Assembly (NCBI RefSeq): GCF_019052365.1
Contig: NZ_JAHQUY010000027.1
Location: 1-40,416 of the forward strand
Length of the DNA stretch: 40,416 bases
DNA from: Leyella stercorea
GTDB lineage: Bacteria > Bacteroidota > Bacteroidia > Bacteroidales > Bacteroidaceae
Direction of reading: 5' to 3'
In this document: positions 33,366 through 40,416 of the stretch, piece after piece
Numbering within the stretch: the stretch's first letter is position 1
Layout: each line of letters opens with the position of its first letter
Translations under genes and position numbers: made by a program
Notes under the pieces: generated by a model
Told to the model about the DNA's origin: nothing
Seen by the model: the letters and a program-made list of their open reading frames with translations, nothing else
Databases searched by the model: none

Positions 33366-33496
33366 ACTTCAAAAACCACTTCATTCACCTCGGTGTATAT
33401 ATAATAGTAGAACGGACGGATTTTGTGAAGTGGCATCATATTTAACTACAAAATGACTTCACAAAACCGTTCATTCACTCTGGTGTATATATAATA
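33366..33496. repeat. Two 41-bp direct repeats, candidate replication origin or promoter pair
   Basis: 33366-33406 and 33456-33496 match at 34 of 41 positions and are exactly 90 bp apart. Both end in ggtgtatatataata. Between them, TTTTGTGAAGT (33421-33431) and ACTTCACAAAA (33456-33466) are perfect inverted partners. The position between the RepA-like and primase genes suggests iterons or a control region. Confidence 0.7.
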
Positions 33497-33527
33497 AGCG
33501 CACGAATGAACAAAAAATGAATGAAAG

Positions 33528-34436
33528 ATGAACATACAACAAGCAAAGGAAATCAAACTCACGGACTATCTGAGCGCATTGGGACATCAGCCCAAACGAT
33601 GCAGCAAGTCCACATCTTATTATCTGTCGCCATTGCATGCGGAGACAAAGCCATCGTTCAAGGTGAACTTCAGCCGAAACCAATGGTATGACTTTGCTCT
33701 TGGCAAGGGTGGCAACATCATTGCTCTTGCCCAACTTCTCTACAATACGGATGATGTGGGTGCTGCATTGCAGCATATAACAGCGGACATGAACAACCCA
33801 AAGTCCACAAAGGCAAAACCTCCCATACCGACACAAGTAGAGACAAACAAAATGGACAAGGTACATATCCAAGACTTGTCCTACCCTGTGCTTATGTCGT
33901 ATCTGCGTTCACGCCATGTGGATGCGGACATGGGTAAACGCTATTGCAAGGAGATCTGGTACACGTTTAAGGGCAAGCGGTATTTTGGCATAGCCTTTCC
34001 AAATAACCGGGATGGGTATGAACTGCGTAACCCATATTATAAAGGTTGTTTGGGCGAGAAAGACATATCCTTGATACATTCACAGCAAGTTGGAGTGCAG
34101 GACAGATGCTGCATCTTCGAGGGGTTTATGGACTTTCTTTCGTACAAGACTTTGGAAAAGCGAGGCGACAATGTGATTTGCATACAAGAGCCATGTGATT
34201 ATATTTTACTGAACTCCATCAGTAGCCTTGGGAAATGCATGGAACGATTGGCGTGTTACACTGCTATCCATTGTTATCTTGATAATGACCAAGCAGGAAC
34301 GGTGGCTGCCCATACAATCATGGACTGTTATCAAAACAGGGCAATCAACGAATCCATAAGATATGCAGAATACAAGGATGTCAATGATTATCTTATCGGC
34401 AGAAAATCCATTATTCCGCATAAAGAGGATGTATAA
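33528..34436 (+). CDS. Toprim primase of a mobilizable element
   Basis: A 302-residue DnaG-like primase. The N-terminal region (YYLSPLHAETKPSFKVNFSRNQWYDFALGKGGNIIAL, split here as residues 31-67) has the CHC2 fold pattern but lacks the zinc-binding cysteines, as is common in Bacteroidetes elements. The toprim core has Glu198 (CCIFEGFMDFLSY) and the Asp252-x-Asp254 motif (CYLDNDQAG). It should lay RNA primers for element replication. Its last codons (EYKDVNDYLIGRK) are partly repeated at 36082-36131, and a hairpin follows the stop. The 3' end therefore seems to be a recombination boundary. Confidence 0.85.
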   Translation: MNIQQAKEIKLTDYLSALGHQPKRCSKSTSYYLSPLHAETKPSFKVNFSRNQWYDFALGKGGNIIALAQLLYNTDDVGAALQHITADMNNPKSTKAKPPIPTQVETNKMDKVHIQDLSYPVLMSYLRSRHVDADMGKRYCKEIWYTFKGKRYFGIAFPNNRDGYELRNPYYKGCLGEKDISLIHSQQVGVQDRCCIFEGFMDFLSYKTLEKRGDNVICIQEPCDYILLNSISSLGKCMERLACYTAIHCYLDNDQAGTVAAHTIMDCYQNRAINESIRYAEYKDVNDYLIGRKSIIPHKEDV

Positions 34437-34444
34437 AACGATAA

Positions 34445-34480
34445 TTTTCTACGGAGAAAGTCAATATTCTCCGTAGAAAA
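34445..34480. terminator. Hairpin A after the primase gene
   Basis: TTTTCTACGGAGAA (34445-34458) and TTCTCCGTAGAAAA (34467-34480) form a perfect 14-bp stem with an 8-base loop. With its aaaacgata prefix it is repeated at 36402-36447 (hairpin B), on the other side of the toxin-antitoxin genes. Confidence 0.8.
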
Positions 34481-34522
34481 CTATATTTTGCGTGATTTTT
34501 GCGTAGATTTCCGTACAAACAT

Positions 34523-34553
34523 ACTACATTTTTGAAAATATGTAGTAACTTTG
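34523..34553 (+). promoter_or_regulatory. AbiE promoter with overlapping operator
   Basis: ACTACAT (34523-34529) and ATGTAGT (34540-34546) form an inverted repeat whose right arm overlaps the -7 box TAACTTTG (34546-34553), 13 bases before the AbiEi start. AbiEi antitoxins are known to repress their own promoter by binding inverted repeats, which this arrangement fits. Confidence 0.65.
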
Positions 34554-34566
34554 TACAGAATTAAAG

Positions 34567-35151
34567 ATGCAAATCATGGAAAAGCGTATGACAAATCCAA
34601 AATCTGAAGGCTATATCTCTGCAAAAGATATGGCAGGAAGAGCTGCATACTATAAAGTATTGCAAGCCGCCAAGAATGGCGAACTCACCAGAATAAAAAG
34701 AGGTGTGTATGCAACCGATGACCATTTGGCAAGTCAAATGCTTGATGTGGAAAAGGTTGTTCCTGGTGGTGTGTTGTGTCTGTATTCCGCTTGGTCACAT
34801 TATCAGTTGACTACACAGGTACCACAAGAATATTGTCTTGCAATAAAAAGAGGCCGAAAAATCACCCTTCCAGATTATCCCCCAATTACACTATACCATT
34901 GGAGTGATACCGCCTTTAACCTTGGAATTACGAATACAGAGATTGAGGGTTTCAAGGTGAGGATATATGACGTGGAGAAATGTGTCTGTGATGCAGTAAA
35001 GTATAGAAACAAAATCGGCATAGATGTCTGTACGGAGATTATAAAGGAATATCTGAAACGCAGAGATCGTAATGTCAGCAAACTGATGAAATATGCCTCA
35101 CAACTGAGAGTTGCCAAAACATTGGGAACATATCTACAAATGGAACTATAA
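34567..35151 (+). CDS. abiEi: AbiEi-family antitoxin/transcriptional repressor
   Basis: A 194-residue antitoxin of a type IV system, in which antitoxin and toxin act on the same process without binding each other. The N-terminal winged helix (ISAKDMAGRAAYYKVLQAAKNGELTRIKRGVYATDD split over 17-52) binds DNA. The C-terminal antitoxin domain contains LCLYSAWSHYQLTTQVP, ALTHYHWSD-like LYHWSD, VRIYDVEKCVCDAVKYRNKIG and KLMKYASQLRV, all typical of the AbiEi_4 type. A start at ATG 34576 (MEKRMTNPKS) is also possible. The toxin gene follows 10 bp after the stop. Confidence 0.9.
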   Translation: MQIMEKRMTNPKSEGYISAKDMAGRAAYYKVLQAAKNGELTRIKRGVYATDDHLASQMLDVEKVVPGGVLCLYSAWSHYQLTTQVPQEYCLAIKRGRKITLPDYPPITLYHWSDTAFNLGITNTEIEGFKVRIYDVEKCVCDAVKYRNKIGIDVCTEIIKEYLKRRDRNVSKLMKYASQLRVAKTLGTYLQMEL

Positions 35152-35161
35152 AATAATAAAT

Positions 35162-36016
35162 ATGACAACGAAGAATTATGCTCGCTCGGTAAGAGCGAAA
35201 CTGCTTAATATATCGAAAGAAGAGAATGTCTTCTACCAATCGATATTGACACGATACTTTCAGGAGCGTCTGTTGTACCGTCTGTCGGTAAGTCCATACA
35301 AAGAACGCTTTATATTGAAAGGTGGTGCATTACTGTATGCCCATGAGCATTTGAAAGCAAGACCAACATTGGACATAGATTTCCTTGGTCAACAGATTAG
35401 CCGTGAGTTGGACAATATCAAGGAGACATTCAGAAATTTATGCGACATAGAATGTCCGGAAGACGGAGTTGTCTTTGAAAAGGACAGCATTAGCGTAGAA
35501 GAAATCACTCTCAAAAAAGAATATAATGGTGTGCGAGTGCATGTCAAGGTAGGACTTGACACGGCAAGCCAAGTTATTTCCATGGATGTAGGCTTTGGCG
35601 ACATCATAACTCCTGCACCCGTTGACCTTTCTTATCCGGTGTTGCTGGACACATTACCAGAAGTTGACATCTTGGCTTACTCTTTAGAGACCGTGGTGGC
35701 TGAAAAGTATCAGGCAATGATAGACCATGCGACAGAGAACAGCCGCATGAAAGACTTCTTTGATGTGTACAGAATACTAAAAGCAGGAAATATTGACTTG
35801 GACACATTGCAAGAAGCCATCACAGCCACGTTTGAGAATAGAGGCACCGCCATCTCTACGGAATATAGCCTTTTCGAGGATTCTTTTGCGACAGATGCCA
35901 AACGAAATATTATGTGGAATAGTTATTTGAAGAAAATCAAATTCAAGGAGCCACTAACCTTCCAAGAAGTTTGGACATATATCACACAGGAACTGAAACA
36001 ATACATGGAAAAATAA
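35162..36016 (+). CDS. abiEii: AbiEii/AbiGii-family nucleotidyltransferase toxin
   Basis: A 284-residue toxin with a polymerase-beta-type nucleotidyltransferase fold. FILKGGALLYAHEH (50-63) has the GG motif, and RPTLDIDFLG (68-76) has the Asp71-x-Asp73 metal pair. MDVGFGDIITP, YSLETVVAEKYQAMI and SRMKDFFDVYRIL complete the family pattern. Relatives transfer nucleotides to tRNA or other targets, stop growth and abort phage infection. The start is ATG 35162 (MTTKNYARSVRAKLL); the upstream open extension overlaps the antitoxin gene. A clear terminator follows, so the pair is a self-contained cassette. Confidence 0.92.
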   Translation: MTTKNYARSVRAKLLNISKEENVFYQSILTRYFQERLLYRLSVSPYKERFILKGGALLYAHEHLKARPTLDIDFLGQQISRELDNIKETFRNLCDIECPEDGVVFEKDSISVEEITLKKEYNGVRVHVKVGLDTASQVISMDVGFGDIITPAPVDLSYPVLLDTLPEVDILAYSLETVVAEKYQAMIDHATENSRMKDFFDVYRILKAGNIDLDTLQEAITATFENRGTAISTEYSLFEDSFATDAKRNIMWNSYLKKIKFKEPLTFQEVWTYITQELKQYMEK

Positions 36017-36038
36017 CAGTTCACCAAGAATTTGCCAA

Positions 36039-36064
36039 GCTCTCCGTTTCGGAGGGCTTTTTTT
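36039..36064 (+). terminator. Terminator of the AbiE operon
   Basis: GCTCTCCG and CGGAGGGC form an 8-bp stem (one G-U pair) with a 3-base loop, followed by seven T residues. Confidence 0.9.
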
Positions 36065-36078
36065 ATGCCCTTTTCATA

Positions 36079-36131
36079 AGCAAAGATTATAAGGATGTAA
36101 ACGATTGTCTAATAGGGAGAAAGAAAGCATG
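36079..36131 (+). pseudogene. Fragment of a primase 3' end
   Basis: The frame SKDYKDVNDCLIGRKKA, then stop, matches the end of the intact primase (EYKDVNDYLIGRKS at 281-294) at 11 of 13 positions over KDVND-LIGRK and its flank. The DNA (aaggatgtaaacgatt versus aaggatgtcaatgatt) is similar as well. It starts just after the AbiE terminator and its stop overlaps the next ATG as ATGA. It appears to be the original primase tail left behind when the AbiE cassette entered. Confidence 0.7.
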
Positions 36132-36380
36132 AGGGAAGCAAAAGTGGAATATGACGATATAGCGGATATACACTGGTGGATGGTGGATCATATTCACTAT
36201 CTGCCAGCCATGATATATGCTGTATTGTTGATAGATATAGTATCAATCGTTGTCATCATCAAACATAGCAAGGGGCTGGAGCAAGACGAGGTATTGGAAC
36301 GATTGAAGATAGGATGCAGTGTGGCAGTGTTCCTGCTTGGGATGCTGTTGGTGTATTATATAGCATATCTGTTTTGGTAA
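36129..36380 (+). CDS. Small membrane protein with two membrane segments
   Basis: An 83-residue protein (MREAKVEYDDIADIHWWMVDHIHYL...). Two hydrophobic helices (about 24-41: AMIYAVLLIDIVSIVVII; about 62-81: VAVFLLGMLLVYYIAYLFW) enclose a short charged loop (KHSKGLEQDEVLERLK). No family recognised. The start is chosen because ATG 36129 overlaps the stop of the primase fragment (ATGA), which implies it was once coupled to a primase. Possible roles include an element maintenance factor or membrane effector; nothing shows which. Confidence 0.55.
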   Translation: MREAKVEYDDIADIHWWMVDHIHYLPAMIYAVLLIDIVSIVVIIKHSKGLEQDEVLERLKIGCSVAVFLLGMLLVYYIAYLFW

Positions 36381-36401
36381 GGTGATATGGGAAAGTTTGA
36401 A

Positions 36402-36447
36402 AAACGATAGTTTTCTACGGAGAATATTCATTTTCTCCGCAGAAAAC
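36402..36447. terminator. Hairpin B, bidirectional terminator
   Basis: GTTTTCTACGGAGAA (36410-36424) and TTCTCCGCAGAAAAC (36433-36447) pair with one mismatch. The aaaacgata prefix is shared with hairpin A. On the minus strand it overlaps the last codons of the HigA-like gene and is followed by tcgtttttc. It closes both converging units. Confidence 0.75.
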
Positions 36448-36697
36448 TGTTGTATTGAATTTGGATGTTCAGAAGCAATGAAGCAGGAATCCCCATAACT
36501 GATTCTATCTGTAAAGCCATTTCTGTGGATAGTTGTCTTTTCCCAGAAATTGTTTCATTTAAAGCTATCAATTCGATATTAGCTTTTTCTGACAATTGCT
36601 CTACAGACAGTCCCGACGCAACAAGCTCGTCGTTTATCAGTTCTCCAACATGAGTGGGCACATAGGGAATGGCGTTTGAAAAATCATATGTAGCCAT
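36428..36697 (-). CDS. HigA-like XRE-family HTH protein
   Basis: An 89-residue DNA-binding protein. The pattern YVPTHVGELINDELVASGLS, QLSEKANIELIALNETISGKRQ and STEMALQIESVMGIPASLLLNIQIQYN closely follows HigA antitoxins (helix-turn-helix at about 29-53). No HigB toxin gene is next to it. It lies 15 bp after the subtilisin-like gene on the same strand, as the apparent third gene of that operon, and its end is embedded in hairpin B. It could repress the operon, neutralise the protease system, or be an orphan antitoxin. Confidence 0.85.
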   Translation of the reverse strand: MATYDFSNAIPYVPTHVGELINDELVASGLSVEQLSEKANIELIALNETISGKRQLSTEMALQIESVMGIPASLLLNIQIQYNSFLRRK

Positions 36698-36712
36698 AAT
36701 AAAGTACGATCA

Positions 36713-39019
36713 TTAATTATCAACTCTAATATCATTATGAATATTGATATCGTTGTGTACATATCCTCTTTGTTCTAGTAAATCGAGACATTCGGTATAT
36801 ATAGTGCCACGATGTCTAGGGTCTTTTATTGTCACAACGACAACAACGTCTTGCGAAAGTACTTCTCCGTCTCTCTCCAAAGCTTGTACAGCTGCATCAC
36901 GGTAGAGTCCAGTGAGTTTCAGTGCCCATTTTCTGTTTTCTCCCAATGCCTTTCTCCTGTTAGTGTCAGTCATCTTGGAAAGATCAACATAATACTTCTT
37001 GATAGGTTGATATTTATCTCCCTGTTCAATCAGCATACGTTCTTCTGCGAACTCCTTTTTGAAAGCTTTTGAGCTATAAATCGATGCATTGAGTACATTA
37101 ACGGCATCTTTTGATGTTCTTGACTCATTGCGCATCATACCTTCGCCCAATTGAACATGTTCAACATGGTCATAAGTTTCCAATAGAACATCCACTTGAC
37201 TTTGGCAATACTCACAACCTTGCCCCGCATTAATTACAGGATTCACAGCCATTGACAATGTAATTTCACCGATGAAATAACCGTTTTCAACCAAACTTTG
37301 TGGGTATGGAAAATCCAAAGAAACAATATTTGTTCCTTTCTGTAAAGTCTGATGAAAAACCATAGTGCACTCATCAGCATCGTTGTTAAGCATATCTGTA
37401 ATAACAGATGGCAAACCGAACCCCATTTCCCTGCGAAGTTCTTCTGGCGTTTTCGATAAACCTACAGGGTAATCAGAGTTGTGAACAAGCAATGCTTTCA
37501 AAAGCAAGGGATTGCATTCACCTCCAATCATCTGATTAAGATTAGCAGCCAAAGCTGTAATTCGCGGAGTAGAAAAACTAGTTCCACTCCAGCGGCAAAA
37601 CTGTCTTCCCCATTCTGAAAACAGGGACAGATGTGTATCCATATTGCCGCCATAGTGCACCAAATCTGGCTTTACTGCATTTTCAACACCAGGACCAATG
37701 CGAGAAAAAGGACTTCTGTCATTTTCTTTAGCATCATTATTGGTAGTTTTCTTATGAGCTATAGATCCTACAACGAGACTAAGCAAAGAATCGGCGCCAT
37801 CAGTAATTCTTTGATTTTCTGCTCTTGGATCAACATTACCTGCAGATTTGCAAATCAAGATTCTGTTGTCTTTCTGCAAGCTGTCCAATGCGATGCCCAA
37901 GTCGGAATATCTGTCATTATCTATCGTTTTTGTTGTACCTTGCGAGAGATTCCAGATTTTTATATCTGGATGTTTAGCGATAGCATTTTGAATGTTGGCT
38001 ACCAACTCGTTTTCGTATATTTGGGTTCTGTCTGTATTGACAATACAACTCTTTATTTTACAAGGTCCACATTTCGTCAAATCTTTATTTTCAAGAAAAT
38101 CACCATAGTTGATGACACTTGCAACAGCAGTTCCATGACTTCTGTTTATGTCTTCATCTTCCAAATCAGCGATATTATCTTCATCATCAATCATCCAAGG
38201 ACGCAGGTAATCATTATCGCCAACACCAGAATCCAACAAGCCTACCACAGGATATGTTGCGCCTTCCAATGGTGTCATCACTTCGATGCTGGAGTTGTCT
38301 TCGTCTGGGGCAGTTTCAAATTCTATTGTAGGCATTTTTCTAACCGCCAAGACACAATCCATGGATGCAATAGCCTGAAGTGCTTCCTCTGACACATGTT
38401 CCAAGGAAAACAAGCGTAAGCTACTAGCATAATTCAGCTCTTCTAATTCAACTCCAAATTCCTTGCATTTTATACTCAAAGCAATACGAGAACGATGATT
38501 GTACTCACTATTCAGATAATCAACCAACTGCAGTTTGAGACGGTCATTTTCTTGAATGCTATCATCAACAACAGCCTTGTATCGAGAAATGTTTTCTATT
38601 GCAGACAAACCAATCTTTTTGTCTTTCGGCAGATTGGCTGTATTTACCACCTTAAAACCTCGCTCCATTTTCTTCAAATCATTGGCGGTATCAATCTTTA
38701 CCAAGATTTTACCTACCGATGTGACTCCTAGGACATTTCGTTTAGAGTTTACATCCATCATTTTTCGCACTGCTGGACGATGAGATTTAGCTGTTGCTTT
38801 TTTGTTCAGTGTAATCTCTGTAAGCACAGGCATCGTTCTATTTGCATCAGAGAATAATTCTGAGAACAACTCCAATTGATCGTAAACCCTTTCTGCATTA
38901 ACGGAAATAGCAGTATCATTAACCCACTTTGGTAATTCACTGCCACCACCAGCTTCCGTCAAGAAATTGTCTGTTTCTCCCCTAAAAGATACATTTTGTA
39001 TAGGATATTCTTTTGCCAT
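36713..39019 (-). CDS. Cytoplasmic subtilisin-like serine protease, IetS-like
   Basis: A 768-residue S8 peptidase without a signal peptide, so it acts inside the cell. The triad is Asp263 (VVGLLDSGVGDN), His295 (SHGTAVASVI) and Ser481 (SGTSFSTPRI); the oxyanion-hole Asn395 is in KSAGN. A long N-terminal region (1-250) without clear homology may recognise targets or the ATPase. The C-terminal region (about 560-768) has a CEYC pair (near 624) and an RRKALGENRKWALKL stretch. The gene starts 6 bp after the AAA+ ATPase gene. Paired ATPase and subtilisin genes (IetA/IetS) stabilise plasmids in Rhizobiaceae and have been reported as a phage-defence system. I infer a guarded protease that kills or disables the cell when triggered. 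Confidence 0.9.
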   Translation of the reverse strand: MAKEYPIQNVSFRGETDNFLTEAGGGSELPKWVNDTAISVNAERVYDQLELFSELFSDANRTMPVLTEITLNKKATAKSHRPAVRKMMDVNSKRNVLGVTSVGKILVKIDTANDLKKMERGFKVVNTANLPKDKKIGLSAIENISRYKAVVDDSIQENDRLKLQLVDYLNSEYNHRSRIALSIKCKEFGVELEELNYASSLRLFSLEHVSEEALQAIASMDCVLAVRKMPTIEFETAPDEDNSSIEVMTPLEGATYPVVGLLDSGVGDNDYLRPWMIDDEDNIADLEDEDINRSHGTAVASVINYGDFLENKDLTKCGPCKIKSCIVNTDRTQIYENELVANIQNAIAKHPDIKIWNLSQGTTKTIDNDRYSDLGIALDSLQKDNRILICKSAGNVDPRAENQRITDGADSLLSLVVGSIAHKKTTNNDAKENDRSPFSRIGPGVENAVKPDLVHYGGNMDTHLSLFSEWGRQFCRWSGTSFSTPRITALAANLNQMIGGECNPLLLKALLVHNSDYPVGLSKTPEELRREMGFGLPSVITDMLNNDADECTMVFHQTLQKGTNIVSLDFPYPQSLVENGYFIGEITLSMAVNPVINAGQGCEYCQSQVDVLLETYDHVEHVQLGEGMMRNESRTSKDAVNVLNASIYSSKAFKKEFAEERMLIEQGDKYQPIKKYYVDLSKMTDTNRRKALGENRKWALKLTGLYRDAAVQALERDGEVLSQDVVVVVTIKDPRHRGTIYTECLDLLEQRGYVHNDINIHNDIRVDN

Positions 39020-39025
39020 AATTCA

Positions 39026-40117
39026 CTATTTTTTAGATAATACATTTCTGACCAATCTTGCACTAATATTTAGTTTTTGTACAATCTTGGCTTGACTAAC
39101 TCCGTTTGTGTTAAGGAACATGATGAGTTTATCTTGTGCTTCGTCTTTTCCTTCGAACTCAAAGATAGTAACAAGTAAGTCCTCATATTCAATAGCTTTG
39201 CTTCCATTGATAACGCCCTTCACTTTTAGTTTGTTAAATATCGTAGAGATGTCAGAGGGAGACATTTTTTTTGTTAAGTCACAAACCGTTTTCATCTTTT
39301 GTCCATCCTCTACAAAAGGACAATTGAACCCAGATGTTAAGTCCAAAATTATTTTTTTTCTTGCTTCGTCATCAGGCATTCCGACTTCAATTTTTGTTGT
39401 GAAGCGTCTCCAAACGGCCTTGTCTAACAATTCGGGATGGTTTGTTGCTGCAATCAGAACGCAAGAAGTTGGCATGGAGTCAATGTTTTGAAGCAAGCTG
39501 TTGATGACACGCTTCAGTTCTCCCAGCTCGTGATTGTCGTCACGTGCCTTGGCTATAGCATCAAATTCGTCAAGAAACAAGATGCATGGCATGCTACTAG
39601 CATAGCTGAATATTTTTCTTAAGTTCTTTGCTGTACTACCAAGAAGTGATGAAACAATTCCATCCAATCTTGCTACCACCAATGGTAAATTGGTGTTTTC
39701 ACTGACATAGTGAGCTATAGAGGTCTTACCACAACCAGGTGCTCCGTAAAGAAGCATGGACTTAGGCATATTAACCCCTGCCTGTTCCAGTTCGTCACTG
39801 TGCCTCACCAACTCAATGAATTCACCTACTTGCCTTCCGACATTATCAGAAAGGACAATATTGGTACGTGTTGAGTCTTCGGGAATTACTTCTACTATTT
39901 GCAATTTGCTGTCCGAATCTAAAGGTAACATACGCATGGCATCAGCTGTTGCAGAACTTCTTGTGTTAGAGTTTTGAATTTGCTCTTTGATGCAACGAGC
40001 CAATTGAATGTCGCCCTCGGCTTCAAGACGAGTAGCTAAACGATTGGAGTAACTTATGATTTTTCTCCTATCGTTATTCAATCCTCCTTCTATAATTCTT
40101 AATATATCTGATGACAT
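39026..40117 (-). CDS. AAA+ ATPase, IetA-like partner of the protease
   Basis: A 363-residue protein. The N-terminal helical region (about 1-85: MSSDILRIIEGGLNNDRRKIISYSNRL, partly) is followed by one AAA+ module: Walker A GAPGCGKT (125-132), Walker B ILFLDEFDAI (179-188), sensor 1 AATN (223-226) and arginine fingers at 237-238 (AVWRRF). It ends with LNTNGVSQAKIVQKLNISARLVRNVLSKK, a helix-turn-helix-like segment (about 335-363) that is unusual for this family. In FtsH/katanin-like ATPases such modules unfold proteins. Here it may feed substrates to, or restrain, the subtilisin. Starting at ATG 40117 places it properly after the promoter; the longer open frame would overlap the -33 box. It is the first gene of the operon. 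Confidence 0.9.
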   Translation of the reverse strand: MSSDILRIIEGGLNNDRRKIISYSNRLATRLEAEGDIQLARCIKEQIQNSNTRSSATADAMRMLPLDSDSKLQIVEVIPEDSTRTNIVLSDNVGRQVGEFIELVRHSDELEQAGVNMPKSMLLYGAPGCGKTSIAHYVSENTNLPLVVARLDGIVSSLLGSTAKNLRKIFSYASSMPCILFLDEFDAIAKARDDNHELGELKRVINSLLQNIDSMPTSCVLIAATNHPELLDKAVWRRFTTKIEVGMPDDEARKKIILDLTSGFNCPFVEDGQKMKTVCDLTKKMSPSDISTIFNKLKVKGVINGSKAIEYEDLLVTIFEFEGKDEAQDKLIMFLNTNGVSQAKIVQKLNISARLVRNVLSKK

Positions 40118-40154
40118 ATGGCTTGTTATACATGTTATTATTATTTTTTGAATA

Positions 40155-40187
40155 CAAAAGTAATAAAATAAAATCCAATGCGGCAAA
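40155..40187 (-). promoter_or_regulatory. Promoter of the ATPase-protease operon
   Basis: On the minus strand, TTTG (40187-40184), 21 bases, then TACTTTTG (40162-40155): one of the best consensus matches in the window, 37 bases before the ATPase start. Confidence 0.7.
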
Positions 40188-40416
40188 CATATTGAAACAT
40201 TAACTCATTTTTAACACTAAACGTACATAAAATCAAAATATCTGTACGAATACCTCTGTTTTATGTTATATTACGTATTAAACAAGTACATATTACAAGA
40301 TTTAAACAGATAAGGTATTCTATACTTAAAAACATCCGTCTAAGTATAAGGAAGAAATATGCGAAAACTAACAGAAGAAGCTGATTAAAGTATGATTGAG
40401 AGTATGATATATGATT
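40188..40416. other. AT-rich right end, no gene supported
   Basis: Only very short open frames occur here. TATACTTA (40321-40328) and TAAGTATA (40341-40348) form a hairpin with a 12-base loop. The element boundary and any relaxase gene must lie beyond the window. Confidence 0.5.

Noticed and set aside
36428..36697. Complete HigBA toxin-antitoxin system
   Set aside because: No RelE-like HigB frame exists on either side; only the HigA-like gene is present.
40118..40186. 23-residue N-terminal extension of the AAA+ ATPase
   Set aside because: It would place the -7 and -33 promoter elements within or beside the coding sequence, and the extension (FYYFCIQKIIITC) is not family-like.

Overview
The window looks like a chromosomal segment of a Prevotella-like member of the Bacteroidales. 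The evidence is promoters of the Bacteroidetes type (TAnnTTTG at -7, sometimes with TTG/TTTG about 20 bases upstream), few Shine-Dalgarno sites, a C10 (SpeB-like) protease carrying BspA-type leucine-rich repeats, a secreted protein with a Prevotella-style C-terminal tail, carboxynorspermidine dehydrogenase beside recA, and ATP-type PEP carboxykinase. No rRNA, tRNA or CRISPR array was seen.

Layout. 1-2700: a repeat-rich accessory pocket holding a broken IS1634/IS4-type transposase, a GIY-YIG nuclease and two small coupled unknown genes, bracketed by a duplicated repeat block. 2700-10900: core genes argS, pckA and a PfkB-family sugar kinase, then a 1027-residue C10 protease with leucine-rich repeats. 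10900-21250: a short protein with one membrane segment, an ECF sigma factor, and a sensor kinase/response regulator pair that is divergent from a TolC - HlyD - ABC ATPase - FtsX/MacB permease cluster. Together these look like a signal-controlled tripartite export system; two near-identical 17-bp palindromes lie in the divergent promoter. 21250-26300: recA with carboxynorspermidine dehydrogenase, a conserved unknown, and a secreted protein. Intergenic spaces from 1 to 26500 are filled with short-word repeats and REP-like hairpins. One hairpin family has ten copies with compensatory arm changes.

From about 26600 the sequence becomes more AT-rich and accessory. After two envelope-type genes comes an integrative element: a tyrosine recombinase with four N-terminal arm-binding domains, an unknown Cys-rich gene with a disturbed 5' end, an excisionase-like HTH protein, a RepA-like ATPase and a toprim primase. 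These are the integration and replication parts of a Bacteroidetes mobilizable element, without a visible relaxase. The cargo is defensive. An AbiEi/AbiEii type IV toxin-antitoxin pair lies between two copies of the primase 3' end. On the opposite strand is an operon of an AAA+ ATPase, a cytoplasmic subtilisin (the IetA/IetS arrangement) and a small HigA-like HTH protein. The right end of the element is not reached.

The strongest candidates for something new are the four-arm integrase with its nearby motif array, the three-gene ATPase-subtilisin-HigA operon, and the cassette exchange at the primase 3' end.
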